In this document: in pieces, positions 20,070 to 28,572 of the stretch
Layout: every line of letters starts with the position of its first letter
Position numbering within the stretch: position 1 is the stretch's first letter
DNA from: JAPORK01 sp026710285
GTDB taxonomy: Bacteria > Pseudomonadota > Gammaproteobacteria > Pseudomonadales > Endozoicomonadaceae
DNA length: 64,000 nt
Direction: 5' to 3'
NCBI GenBank assembly: GCA_965201045.1
Contig: OZ241746.1
Span: forward strand, 4,340,001 to 4,404,000
Made by a program: the position numbers and the translations under genes
The notes under the pieces: generated by a model
Seen by the model: the letters and a program-made list of their open reading frames with translations, nothing else
Told to the model about the DNA's origin: nothing
Database searches by the model: none

Positions 20070-21434
20070 TCATTTTTCATCCTTGCTGACAGTATTATGA
20101 AAGTTTTGCCGTAATCTTGCCGCACGCTCCTTAGAAAAATTTTGCTGTAAAAAACTGGCTTGCTGTTTCAATGCATTATCACGGGCTGCCCCCCCTGCAC
20201 GATTAACCGGTTGACCTGTCTTGCCCATCACATTAACCTGCGGTGTACTGACAGAAGGTGTCACAACTGTTGCCTCAGATGTTGTGCGACCACTTTGACT
20301 GACAACACTGCTCACAGGCATTATGGGGCTGACTGTCGGAGCGGAAGCGCCTGACTGACTACCATATAATTGTAAGCTGGCAGCAGGTGCTGCCGGAGCT
20401 ATATTATTACCCGCTCCCTGCGTAACCACCGAAAGAGAAGTTTCCGGCGCAAGTGAAGGAATAACAAAAGAACCGGCTTTTTTGCTAATTTCTTTTGGAA
20501 TAAACCAACAAAGAAATAATCCCAGTGCGGCCATCAAAAAATCAATCACCGCTGTTAAATGTTCATTTTGCGAATCATCATCTGAATCTGCATCTGCATC
20601 TGAGCTCATATCAATATAACCATATGAACCTGCATCACCTCCGGGAAGCAACAAGTCAGGTATGGCATTAGCAACATGTTTATATATAAGGTCAAACAAC
20701 ATAAATATCATTATAAATGACAGCAGGCGAAGACCTGCACTTATAAATTTACTGAATGCACTTTGGAAAAAGCCTGCTGTCAGTGATATTTGTCCAAACG
20801 GACATATCAATAATGCAATGAGCGCAGATAAATAGAACAGAATAATATTACTTAAAGCCAGCGCTGCTGTTAGTGCTAATGCAAAAAATTGCCCAAAACC
20901 TAACCAGGCACTCAAAGAAAGTCCACCCGAATTTTGCTGCATCTGTTCATCATTATTTTCATTTCCGTTTTTTTGTTGCTGATTATTTTGATTAACGGTA
21001 TCATCATCACTGGAATAATCAGCAAGTGAATCCATACCATTAACTAACCCTTCCGTAAGATAATTAGTAGGATTTTTAAAATTCCATAAATCTGCAAGCT
21101 TTGAATCATCGCTAAATGGCACTGAAGTATCTGCACTTGACAGCGTGTGCACACTTATATATTTGATACTATCAAAAACAACCTGTACAACACTATTGAA
21201 ATGAGAAACAAGAAAGAAAAAAATACTTATTTTAATAACTTTAGTGAGTAATGTATAAATACTTGTTGTTGATGATAAAGCAATCAGTAAGCCGACGATC
21301 AGGATTTCTATCACAGCAAGACTGAAAAACAATCCGGTAGCATACTTTGAAAATAATGAAAATAAAGCATCAATATTTTCAATAAAAATATGTTTAAAAC
21401 TTTCAACAAATTGCGTTAAAAATTGTTCCTGCAT
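20070..21434 (-). CDS. trbL: T4SS inner-membrane channel protein, TrbL/VirB6-like
   Basis: 454 residues with about six hydrophobic segments between residues 30 and 320. A polar, Asn/Gln- and Asp-rich periplasmic loop (about 140-175) separates them, and a Ser/Pro/Ala/Gln-rich C-terminal tail from about 330 follows. This architecture and the position between trbI and trbB match TrbL/VirB6, the polytopic channel subunit. The motif AFSKFISAGLRLLSFIMIFMLFDLI is of the kind seen in TrbL. The assignment depends on architecture and context as much as on motifs. Confidence 0.78.
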   Translation of the reverse strand: MQEQFLTQFVESFKHIFIENIDALFSLFSKYATGLFFSLAVIEILIVGLLIALSSTTSIYTLLTKVIKISIFFFLVSHFNSVVQVVFDSIKYISVHTLSSADTSVPFSDDSKLADLWNFKNPTNYLTEGLVNGMDSLADYSSDDDTVNQNNQQQKNGNENNDEQMQQNSGGLSLSAWLGFGQFFALALTAALALSNIILFYLSALIALLICPFGQISLTAGFFQSAFSKFISAGLRLLSFIMIFMLFDLIYKHVANAIPDLLLPGGDAGSYGYIDMSSDADADSDDDSQNEHLTAVIDFLMAALGLFLCWFIPKEISKKAGSFVIPSLAPETSLSVVTQGAGNNIAPAAPAASLQLYGSQSGASAPTVSPIMPVSSVVSQSGRTTSEATVVTPSVSTPQVNVMGKTGQPVNRAGGAARDNALKQQASFLQQNFSKERAARLRQNFHNTVSKDEK

Positions 21435-21495
21435 AATGCCCGGTTATCTCATACTTTTATCAGATAGCTTAAATTGCATAACATAAATATTCATT

Positions 21496-22716
21496 CTATT
21501 TCTCTACATAAGGCGGCAACACTAAATCTTTAACCACCAGAACATTGAATGTATATCCAGGATGAATCAGGACAGTCGGTCTTCTGGAAAGTGCCCTGTC
21601 TGTAACACGACTTCCTATTCGTGCAGCTGCACGACCAATGGATTGTAAACCCGCATTTTTCAGATTATTGCCATTTTGATTTCCACAGTCACCATAAATA
21701 GCGTTACCATTTGCATCTTTTCCGATAACACAGGTTGAAGAAGTATATTGACTATTACTTGCTAAAATTGAAGGAATACTGAATATCGAAGATAACAATG
21801 TTGCTCCAATAATTGAACCCCAGTGGTTATTCACTTCTTCAGCCATACCTGAAGTACCTTTCGGGCTTGTTCCCGGAAAACGCCCCAAATCAATAGAACT
21901 ACCATCAGGGCGAATAAGGCGACGAAAATTTACCTGTAGCGAACCCTGACCGTATGACACACCTGAATAATAGGAACCAATCAGACGAGTCCCTTTAGGA
22001 ATGAGTACATGCGTTCCATGAATTGAATCATAAACATTCTGACGAACAATACCTACCACTGTTCCGGGAACATCTGATACAACTTCTGTCTGTAATACTG
22101 CGGGAATACTAGAACCACTCAACAAAACATTGGGTGACTTTGGATACTTAACTTTACTAATAACATCGTCGTTTACATTATCAGAATTATTGTCATTATC
22201 ATTTTTCTTGTTATTAGTATTACTATCGTTATACCCAAATGCAACCGGCATAAAAATTGGACTTTGCATGGCCTGTTGTTGCTGAGACTCTGTCAAACTA
22301 CCATTTTTAGAGGTTTCAGGCGGCACAGTATCATTGTTGTTTTGTTGCTCAACCAACTGATTTTGTAAGTTTTGATAATCACTTCGCAGTGAAGCCAGCT
22401 GGTCTTTTAAATCATTAATTTCTTCAGCTGAAACAGACTGTTTAGGTTCAGGTGGTTTTATAAAGTGCTGAAATTTTTCTGAACCATAACTTCCTGGCAG
22501 CTCATTTATACTTGCAGCCGGTGCTACTTGTTCACCGTTTGAAGCAGTAACAACTGCTTGTTTATTATTTTGATTATTGCCAGAAAGACTTTCTATCACT
22601 GCCCATACAGTTATAATTAAGCAAAAGACAATTACACCTGCAATAAGCGGTTTACGTAAACCGGGCGATGCAGAACTATTTCTTTTTGTTGACTGCGTTT
22701 TCTTTAAGCTTTCCAT
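21496..22716 (-). CDS. trbI: T4SS core-complex protein, TrbI/VirB10-like
   Basis: 406 residues. A single N-terminal membrane helix (about 25-45, PLIAGVIVFCLIITVWAVIESL) is followed by a coiled-coil and Gln/Asn-rich linker (about 80-190). The conserved beta-barrel domain follows: SGSSIPAVLQTEVVSDVPGTVVGIVRQNVYDS, HVLIPKGTRLIGSYYSGVSYGQ, RLIRPDGSSIDLGRFPGTSPKGTSGMAEEVNNHW and a terminal HPGYTFNVLVVKDLVLPPY. These are classic VirB10/TrbI motifs. It spans both membranes and senses ATP energy in the T4SS. Its start overlaps the end of trbG by 41 bases. Confidence 0.93.
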   Translation of the reverse strand: MESLKKTQSTKRNSSASPGLRKPLIAGVIVFCLIITVWAVIESLSGNNQNNKQAVVTASNGEQVAPAASINELPGSYGSEKFQHFIKPPEPKQSVSAEEINDLKDQLASLRSDYQNLQNQLVEQQNNNDTVPPETSKNGSLTESQQQQAMQSPIFMPVAFGYNDSNTNNKKNDNDNNSDNVNDDVISKVKYPKSPNVLLSGSSIPAVLQTEVVSDVPGTVVGIVRQNVYDSIHGTHVLIPKGTRLIGSYYSGVSYGQGSLQVNFRRLIRPDGSSIDLGRFPGTSPKGTSGMAEEVNNHWGSIIGATLLSSIFSIPSILASNSQYTSSTCVIGKDANGNAIYGDCGNQNGNNLKNAGLQSIGRAAARIGSRVTDRALSRRPTVLIHPGYTFNVLVVKDLVLPPYVEK

Positions 22717-23776
22717 TATCAGATACCAATTTTATCATAACAGATACTCGCTTCCCTTTAACAGACCCCGTCTCTAACATTGCTGATTGAAGTACACCAT
22801 CAATGACCATCGTATTTTTATGTAATAATCTCCAGTTGCTCAGTGTGCTGTAACCACCATTACCATCTGGAACATATAAAATAGGTAATACCACCTGGTC
22901 GTCAAAACTATCTGGAAAGTAGATATAAGTCTTAGATGAATCATGAAAAATTTGCACAGGGAACCATTCAGGCTTTACTTTATTAGTAGAATACCACTTG
23001 TAATTAAACGACATTGATGATGGATCAATCCCATCTCCTCCCTGCAAATGCTTAGGTTTACCCGTTCTTTTTATAAACAGAGAATCAGGTTTATCAGGAT
23101 AGCTCCATTTCACTGAAACCATGAAAGTATCATTATCTGTCATTTTCAAATAAATATGATAAGTACGTTTATTGGTTAACACTAATAGTGTATTGTCAGT
23201 AATTCCGGAAATAATTGGTTTTACGAGTATGTGCATAATCTGTTGTTTGCCTTCTCCACTCGGAGATGTTTGTATTTGCCAGTTAGCGCTATCTGCTGCG
23301 GCAATATTATTTATTTTCTCTCCGGGCTCCATCTGAATATCGGTAATTTTACCAGATGCCGTATAAACGGTATAAAGAGCTTCATGCATATAGACATAGG
23401 TCAGCATAGCGTTAAAATATTGGTCACTACGCGGTTCATACCGCGCCTTTTTATTAGCCTCTTTTATCACATCTACGGGTGACGTGTGTTGCGTCTTACC
23501 TCTGTTCATCAAAATGTCTTTCTTTGAAGGCATTGCCATTAGCTGCCCCGGAACAGGAACAGGAATATACCGATAAGCAATTACATTTCGACGCAATTCC
23601 TCACCTGCTGTATTATCATCTGTTCCATTATCAGCCCCCACAGACTGACTCACAGACATTGTCTCTTTATTAGCTTTTACCCCTCCGGTCCATTTTACAT
23701 TTGTACATCCCGTCAAAGCAATTAGCAATAAACTCAGGATATAACTTTTAATTGAAGAAAGTATCTGCTTTAACAC
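22676..23776 (-). CDS. trbG: T4SS outer-membrane core protein, TrbG/VirB9-like, with lipobox
   Basis: 366 residues. The N-terminus ends in a lipobox LLIALTGC (Cys23), predicting a lipoprotein, which is normally the job of the separate VirB7/TrbH. The body carries VirB9/TrbG features: AMLTYVYMHEALYTVYTASGKITDIQMEPGEKI, then DNTLLVLTNKRTYHIYLKMTD, MSFNYKWYS, VQIFHDSSKTYIYFPD and LPILYVPDGNGGY. It contacts TrbI in the outer-membrane core. No separate trbH is seen in the cluster, so this protein may do both jobs (inference). Overlaps trbI by 41 bases. Confidence 0.88.
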   Translation of the reverse strand: MLKQILSSIKSYILSLLLIALTGCTNVKWTGGVKANKETMSVSQSVGADNGTDDNTAGEELRRNVIAYRYIPVPVPGQLMAMPSKKDILMNRGKTQHTSPVDVIKEANKKARYEPRSDQYFNAMLTYVYMHEALYTVYTASGKITDIQMEPGEKINNIAAADSANWQIQTSPSGEGKQQIMHILVKPIISGITDNTLLVLTNKRTYHIYLKMTDNDTFMVSVKWSYPDKPDSLFIKRTGKPKHLQGGDGIDPSSMSFNYKWYSTNKVKPEWFPVQIFHDSSKTYIYFPDSFDDQVVLPILYVPDGNGGYSTLSNWRLLHKNTMVIDGVLQSAMLETGSVKGKRVSVMIKLVSDNGKLKENAVNKKK

Positions 23777-23780
23777 GTCA

Positions 23781-24440
23781 CTAAGTACCTAATTTGTTTA
23801 AAGAAAATGACTCAACCTGTAAACCAAACGGGTCATATAATTCAATTAAATTAATTTTTTTACTCGCTGAAATAGTTGCCAAAGTAAACACACCACTCCA
23901 TGCTGTTGTTTTATTTTTTTCTCCTGATTTATTGTAAGAAATTATATCCCACGTAAACTGAAAACTATTATCGCTGATTGCATTAAAAGTACGAATATTG
24001 ATCACTCTTGTCTCTTTTCCTATTTTATCAGTAAGCTGTTCACTATTAATGAAATTACTCAATGCTTTTCTTGCACTAATCCCGGATAATTTATAATTAT
24101 TCAGCCAGTTTTGCTTAACTAATACAGGATCAATACTGAGCGACATAAGCCTTTCAATATACTGGCGAATAAAGGCTAGTTTAATTACACTATTCGCTTT
24201 AATATTTGCTCTTAACGGAGTAACATTTTCTATTTCTTCTCCAGCCTTAACCCGTGCAACATAGACATATTCATTTTGTACTTTGATTAAATAGCCTATG
24301 AATATAAATTGAAAAAGTATGATTATCAGACAACTTACTGATATAAACTTCCACTGTTTTGTACTTTTTTTAACAGTAGTGATATCATTTTGTGGCAACG
24401 CCATTGATGCCCGATAAAACTCTTTATCACTCATAAGCAT
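23781..24440 (-). CDS. trbF: T4SS assembly protein, TrbF/VirB8-like
   Basis: 219 residues: a short cytoplasmic N-terminus (FYRASMALPQND), one membrane helix (about 32-53), and a periplasmic NTF2-like domain (residues 80-215) with FTWDIISYNKSG and AWSGVFTLAT, as in VirB8/TrbF. It sits between the 111-residue membrane protein and trbG, matching trbE-F-G order. It bridges inner-membrane and core subunits. Its start overlaps the previous gene by 1 base. Confidence 0.8.
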   Translation of the reverse strand: MLMSDKEFYRASMALPQNDITTVKKSTKQWKFISVSCLIIILFQFIFIGYLIKVQNEYVYVARVKAGEEIENVTPLRANIKANSVIKLAFIRQYIERLMSLSIDPVLVKQNWLNNYKLSGISARKALSNFINSEQLTDKIGKETRVINIRTFNAISDNSFQFTWDIISYNKSGEKNKTTAWSGVFTLATISASKKINLIELYDPFGLQVESFSLNKLGT

Positions 24441-24775
24441 TATTCTTCTATTATACCTGCTGGCTTAATTTTATTTGTAAACAAAACAAAGTCACCCTTT
24501 TTCTTACTGAGTGGCATTGAGAAAATACCCCTTTGATAAATGTCACCTGAATGTAAAATTGTACTAACAAATACTTTTGGAGCATAAGTACGGGAAATCC
24601 AAAACATTACCGCAGCATTAACTAAAATAATATACAAGCCTACAATAGTTAAATAGCGCCATAGATTATTTTTAGCTTTCAGGTTCATCATAAATCTTTT
24701 TTTATGATGCGGATACTTTAGATCAAATGGATGCAACGGGTCAAGCCCACTACCATAATCTGAAGGACCGTTCAT
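24440..24775 (-). CDS. Small single-span membrane protein within the T4SS cluster
   Basis: 111 residues with one membrane helix at about 41-61 (LTIVGLYIILVNAAVMFWI), a basic cytoplasmic N-terminal stretch (HHKKRFMMNLKAKNNLW) and a short periplasmic end. It overlaps trbE by 4 bases and trbF by 1, so it is clearly part of the operon. I do not recognise it. By size it could be a diverged entry-exclusion or TrbK/VirB5-position protein, but no lipobox is present. No TrbJ/VirB5 is found elsewhere in the cluster. Confidence 0.6.
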   Translation of the reverse strand: MNGPSDYGSGLDPLHPFDLKYPHHKKRFMMNLKAKNNLWRYLTIVGLYIILVNAAVMFWISRTYAPKVFVSTILHSGDIYQRGIFSMPLSKKKGDFVLFTNKIKPAGIIEE

Positions 24776-27234
24776 TTATTTAAAGACTCCTGTTCTGTAT
24801 TTTCTTCAATTGGCTGATCTGGCTCTGTATCAAAAATAGCTGCTACATCATATAACCCCTGAGATTTCAGATAAAAAGGAATAAAATATGGATATCCATA
24901 TTGCTCATAAAGACGCTTCAGCGTCTGTTTTTTTTCAGCATTTCCTGCATCAGCAAATGCAAGCGCAATAGGTCCAAGCTGAAGATTAAATAATGCATTT
25001 CCGACAAAAGACTGATAATAATAGTCCTGCCGTGGATGAGCACTGGCAATTAAATTAATCTGCTGATCACTTAACCCCAGCTGTTCATAAACTTTGAAAA
25101 GACTAGGTTCAAGCGCTCTGTTATTCGGCAAATAAACTCTTGAAGGGCAAGACTCCAACAGCGAACTGGTAATACTGCTTTCCATTAAATCGGTAACCGA
25201 TTGTGTTGCAAAAATAACCGATACATTTTTCTTACGCAGTGTCTTTAACCATTCACGAATTTTCTTTGCAAATAAAGGGTGATCCAGAAAAAGCCATGCT
25301 TCATCTAAAAGAAGCAGTGTTGGCTGACCGGTAAAACGCTGTTCCAGCAAATGAAAAAGATAAAATAATACCGGAGCTAAAGCGTCTGGCATTGCCATTA
25401 ATTTTTCCATTTCAAAGTAGATCCAGCGGTTATTCATTATCTGGTCATATTGTCCATCAAACAAAACACCAAAAGGACCATCAAGTATGTAAGGTAATAA
25501 CGATTGTTTCAGATCTTCATCCTGAAGTAATGTATGATAGCTGGTCAAACTACGATATTGAGCGGGCAGTTCTTTGAGAAGTTCCAGTGCATCCCATAAC
25601 AGCTCTCTTTCCGCAGCATCTGGTTGTACATCACATAACCCCATAATCCAGTCAAGCGCCCAAAGCTGCTCTTCTTTTTTATCAATATTTGCCAGAGGCT
25701 GAAATTTTAAACTATTTTCATCATCTCCCAAATAATAAAGCTGACCATTCGTTGAAAGCGTTGATATTAAAAAGCTAAGACCTTTATCAAAAATAAAAAC
25801 CTGACTCCCTTCATACCGCAAAAACTGTAATGCAATCATATTCAGCAAAACAGATTTACCACTACCCGTAGGACCAATAATTAGCTGATGCCCTACATCA
25901 TTAACATGATTGCTAAAATAAAAAGGCGACGAACCCCTTGTATGTGCCATCATGAGTGCCGGTGCCTGTAGATGTTTATTCCACCCGTTACCACTCCATG
26001 GAGAAGAAAGTGGCAGCAAATGACAAACATTCAGGCTATGCAGTAATGGAGTACGAATGTTTGCATAAGCCTGTCCCGGCAAAGAAGAAAGCCATGCTTC
26101 CAGTGCGTTAATACTTTCTCTGAAGGTTATAAATCCCAGCCCGTTAATAACCCGTTCTACTTGTTGTATCGCACTTTCTAACTGTTTAAGATCAGTACTG
26201 ATTAAAGTGATTGTTGCAGTAAAATATCCATAATTGATGTAATCGGCAGAAAGTTCCTGCATGGCCTCATCAGTATCCTGCGCATAACGGATAGCTGCAT
26301 TATCCTGTAAAGCTGATTCACTTTTAGAGAACACTTCCATTAACATAGATAAAGCACTTTTTCTTTTAGAAAACCACCGTCTTCTGTATCCTTTGAGTAC
26401 CTGCTCAGCATCCAGCTTATCCATCGGAATATAACGTGTAACCCAACGATACTCTATCGGTAATGCATTAAGCTGTTCCAACAAAGCAGGCATTGAAGCT
26501 GACGGAAATCCTGTAATAGACAGTGTTTTCAGATGGGAGTTTCCCAACTGTAAAATAAAACCATTATGCAACGGTGTATCACATAGCAGCGCATCAAGAT
26601 ACACAGGTTCATCAGGCGCTGAAACAAAATGATTTTTATCTGAAATACATTGATGTAAATAAGTAACAGTTTCATCATTACTGAGTATTTTCACATCATA
26701 CATAAATTCTGCTAACAGGTTCTTTAAAAGATTTACCTGATTTTGAAATTGTGATAGGACTTCATCATAAGCAGTTTGGTTTTGCTCTGATGAATCCTGC
26801 ATGAAAATTTTTTGTGCCCGTCGTGAACTCTCTTCCGGAGGCAAATATTGTAAAGTAAAATAATAAACACTATTATAAGTCTGTTGACTCGACTCAAAAA
26901 ACATTCTTCTTTCTTCATCAATGAGTTGACTCACCGGATCAGGAAACTGAGATTCTTTGAGATAAGCCTCTTCTTTGGAGCGTGCTGCTTCGATATATAG
27001 TATCCATCCAGAACCAAACCGTTTGCATATATTATTTAATTTTGCACAAACATGAATCAAATGCTCTGAAGAAGATGAGGCAAAATCTGGTCCTCTAAAA
27101 CAGAGCGTTTGTTGCAGTGAACCATCTTTATTTAGAATGATACCAGGTGCTACAAACACTGCCCATGGAATAAGATCGACCATACGCCCATTTGAAGAAA
27201 ACTTACTGTGTTTTGCAAATTTAAACATATACAA
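24772..27234 (-). CDS. trbE: T4SS ATPase, TrbE/VirB4-like
   Basis: 820 residues, the usual VirB4 size. Walker A GPTGSGKSVLLNMIAL lies at about residue 452, Walker B LLLLDEAWLFLDH near 640, and a RecA-like motif ATQSVTDL follows. The N-terminal CagE/TrbE domain includes CFRGPDFASSSSEHL. It energises pilin extraction and substrate movement at the inner membrane. It overlaps the small membrane protein by 4 bases; trbD lies 216 bases upstream, a rather long gap for such operons. Confidence 0.93.
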   Translation of the reverse strand: MYMFKFAKHSKFSSNGRMVDLIPWAVFVAPGIILNKDGSLQQTLCFRGPDFASSSSEHLIHVCAKLNNICKRFGSGWILYIEAARSKEEAYLKESQFPDPVSQLIDEERRMFFESSQQTYNSVYYFTLQYLPPEESSRRAQKIFMQDSSEQNQTAYDEVLSQFQNQVNLLKNLLAEFMYDVKILSNDETVTYLHQCISDKNHFVSAPDEPVYLDALLCDTPLHNGFILQLGNSHLKTLSITGFPSASMPALLEQLNALPIEYRWVTRYIPMDKLDAEQVLKGYRRRWFSKRKSALSMLMEVFSKSESALQDNAAIRYAQDTDEAMQELSADYINYGYFTATITLISTDLKQLESAIQQVERVINGLGFITFRESINALEAWLSSLPGQAYANIRTPLLHSLNVCHLLPLSSPWSGNGWNKHLQAPALMMAHTRGSSPFYFSNHVNDVGHQLIIGPTGSGKSVLLNMIALQFLRYEGSQVFIFDKGLSFLISTLSTNGQLYYLGDDENSLKFQPLANIDKKEEQLWALDWIMGLCDVQPDAAERELLWDALELLKELPAQYRSLTSYHTLLQDEDLKQSLLPYILDGPFGVLFDGQYDQIMNNRWIYFEMEKLMAMPDALAPVLFYLFHLLEQRFTGQPTLLLLDEAWLFLDHPLFAKKIREWLKTLRKKNVSVIFATQSVTDLMESSITSSLLESCPSRVYLPNNRALEPSLFKVYEQLGLSDQQINLIASAHPRQDYYYQSFVGNALFNLQLGPIALAFADAGNAEKKQTLKRLYEQYGYPYFIPFYLKSQGLYDVAAIFDTEPDQPIEENTEQESLNK

Positions 27235-27450
27235 CCATTTAATTCTTTACCGCATTTATAATCTTCATTCAATTGCCGCAAGAAAGAAAATTTATTACAT
27301 TTTATTTATAATAAAACACAAAAGAAGTTGAAATGCTAAATATCAACCATTCAGCTGTTGTCTATTATTTATTATATTTTAAAGTACTGAAATTGATATA
27401 AAATATAAATCAAGTCTGTTAATAAATAATTTATTGTTATCAATTTATAA

Positions 27451-27705
27451 TTATAATTCATAATAATTTTTTTGTTTAATATGCCTCAGTAGTATCTTAA
27501 ACATTAATGCATCTTTTTTTGTTAACATAACAGCAACAATATGAATCAAAATACTAACGGGCAACAACCAAAACGTATGCAACCCCAGAACAGTTGCTGC
27601 CAAAAATGTTCCGTTAGCAATAGCTAAACCACGCGGCACACCAAAAAGTAATATTGGTGCAATAAGTGAATGATGTATACGAACTTCTCCACGCATATTA
27701 GTCAC
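27451..27705 (-). CDS. trbD: T4SS protein TrbD/VirB3-like
   Basis: 84 residues with a hydrophobic hairpin (about 20-60) and the TrbD/VirB3 pattern IHHSLIAPILLFGVPRGLAIANG followed by a C-terminal basic segment. It partners the VirB4 ATPase in the inner membrane. It sits between trbC and trbE as in P-type systems. Confidence 0.85.
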   Translation of the reverse strand: MTNMRGEVRIHHSLIAPILLFGVPRGLAIANGTFLAATVLGLHTFWLLPVSILIHIVAVMLTKKDALMFKILLRHIKQKNYYEL

Positions 27706-27794
27706 TTACCATATTATAATTTAAACGTATATTGATTATTTATTATTGTTAAATTTCATACTGATCATATACACAGCGCATGTTCACACATGGT

Positions 27795-28097
27795 CTACAT
27801 ACCTCCACTGGTATGAAATACACTGGTAATAATAGAAGCAGCAGAAAAAGCAATGCCAAGCCCTAACACAACTTGAAATAATTTTCGTACACCACTGCCT
27901 GCCTCTCCCATCGCAATACCGAGTCCGGCAATTACAATAATAACGACACCAACCATTTTAGCAACAGGACCCGTTAATGAGTCTACCACTTTTTCCAGAG
28001 GACCTTCCCATGGCATTCCTCCTGCTGCAAATACCCATGGTATAAACAAAAAAAGAGCAATAGATATTAATACATATTTATTAAGAATTTTTTTCAT
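27795..28097 (-). CDS. trbC: T4SS pilin, TrbC/VirB2-like
   Basis: 100 residues from the ATG at 28097 (an in-frame ATG lies at 28112). The signal peptide MKKILNKYVLISIALFLFIPWVFA is followed by GPLEKVVDSLTGPVAKMVGVVIIVIAGLGIAMGEAGSGVRKLFQVVLGLGIAFSAAS, two hydrophobic helices as in TrbC/VirB2 major pilins. In the RK2 family this pilin is cyclised by a TraF-type protease; none is seen here. It is first in the cluster, so the operon promoter should lie upstream in 28113-28572. Confidence 0.85.
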   Translation of the reverse strand: MKKILNKYVLISIALFLFIPWVFAAGGMPWEGPLEKVVDSLTGPVAKMVGVVIIVIAGLGIAMGEAGSGVRKLFQVVLGLGIAFSAASIITSVFHTSGGM

Positions 28098-28112
28098 AAT
28101 TACCACCACCAT

Positions 28113-28572
28113 GTTCTATGGCTAAAAAATAGTTTAACATCAAAAAAAAACAATTTTATTCCTGTATTTTTTTATAAAATCAAACAATATACTTATTACC
28201 TTCTGCTTTTAAAAGACAGACCACACATAACCTAAAGTATAAATAAATATTAATACTTTTATTAAAAGGATAGGGTATTTTTTTATCTGTGTTTATTTTT
28301 TAATTATACTACTATGGTTATCTGTATGACCATTATAAAAAATTATAATTTACAAACCGTCTGTATATAGTAATGAACAACAGCGCCAGAAAAATTATTA
28401 ATAATATTAATTAAAAAAATTTATGATATCATCGGTTTATCTGACACTGATGCAATACATATAATATTAAGCATTAAATTAGTAACATAAATTAATATAA
28501 GAAACGAATATCGTTAAATCAGTCATTTGCAAACAGAGGAGTACCTTATACAGGTTATTAACCAATGGATAG
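28113..28572. other. Intergenic region between RHS gene and T4SS
   Basis: 460 very AT-rich bases with no coding frame, so there is no immunity gene directly after the RHS gene. It likely holds the T4SS promoter. Positions about 28511-28545 are similar to 34588-34620 next to the decayed RHS copy, showing that the duplication included the downstream flank. Confidence 0.5.
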
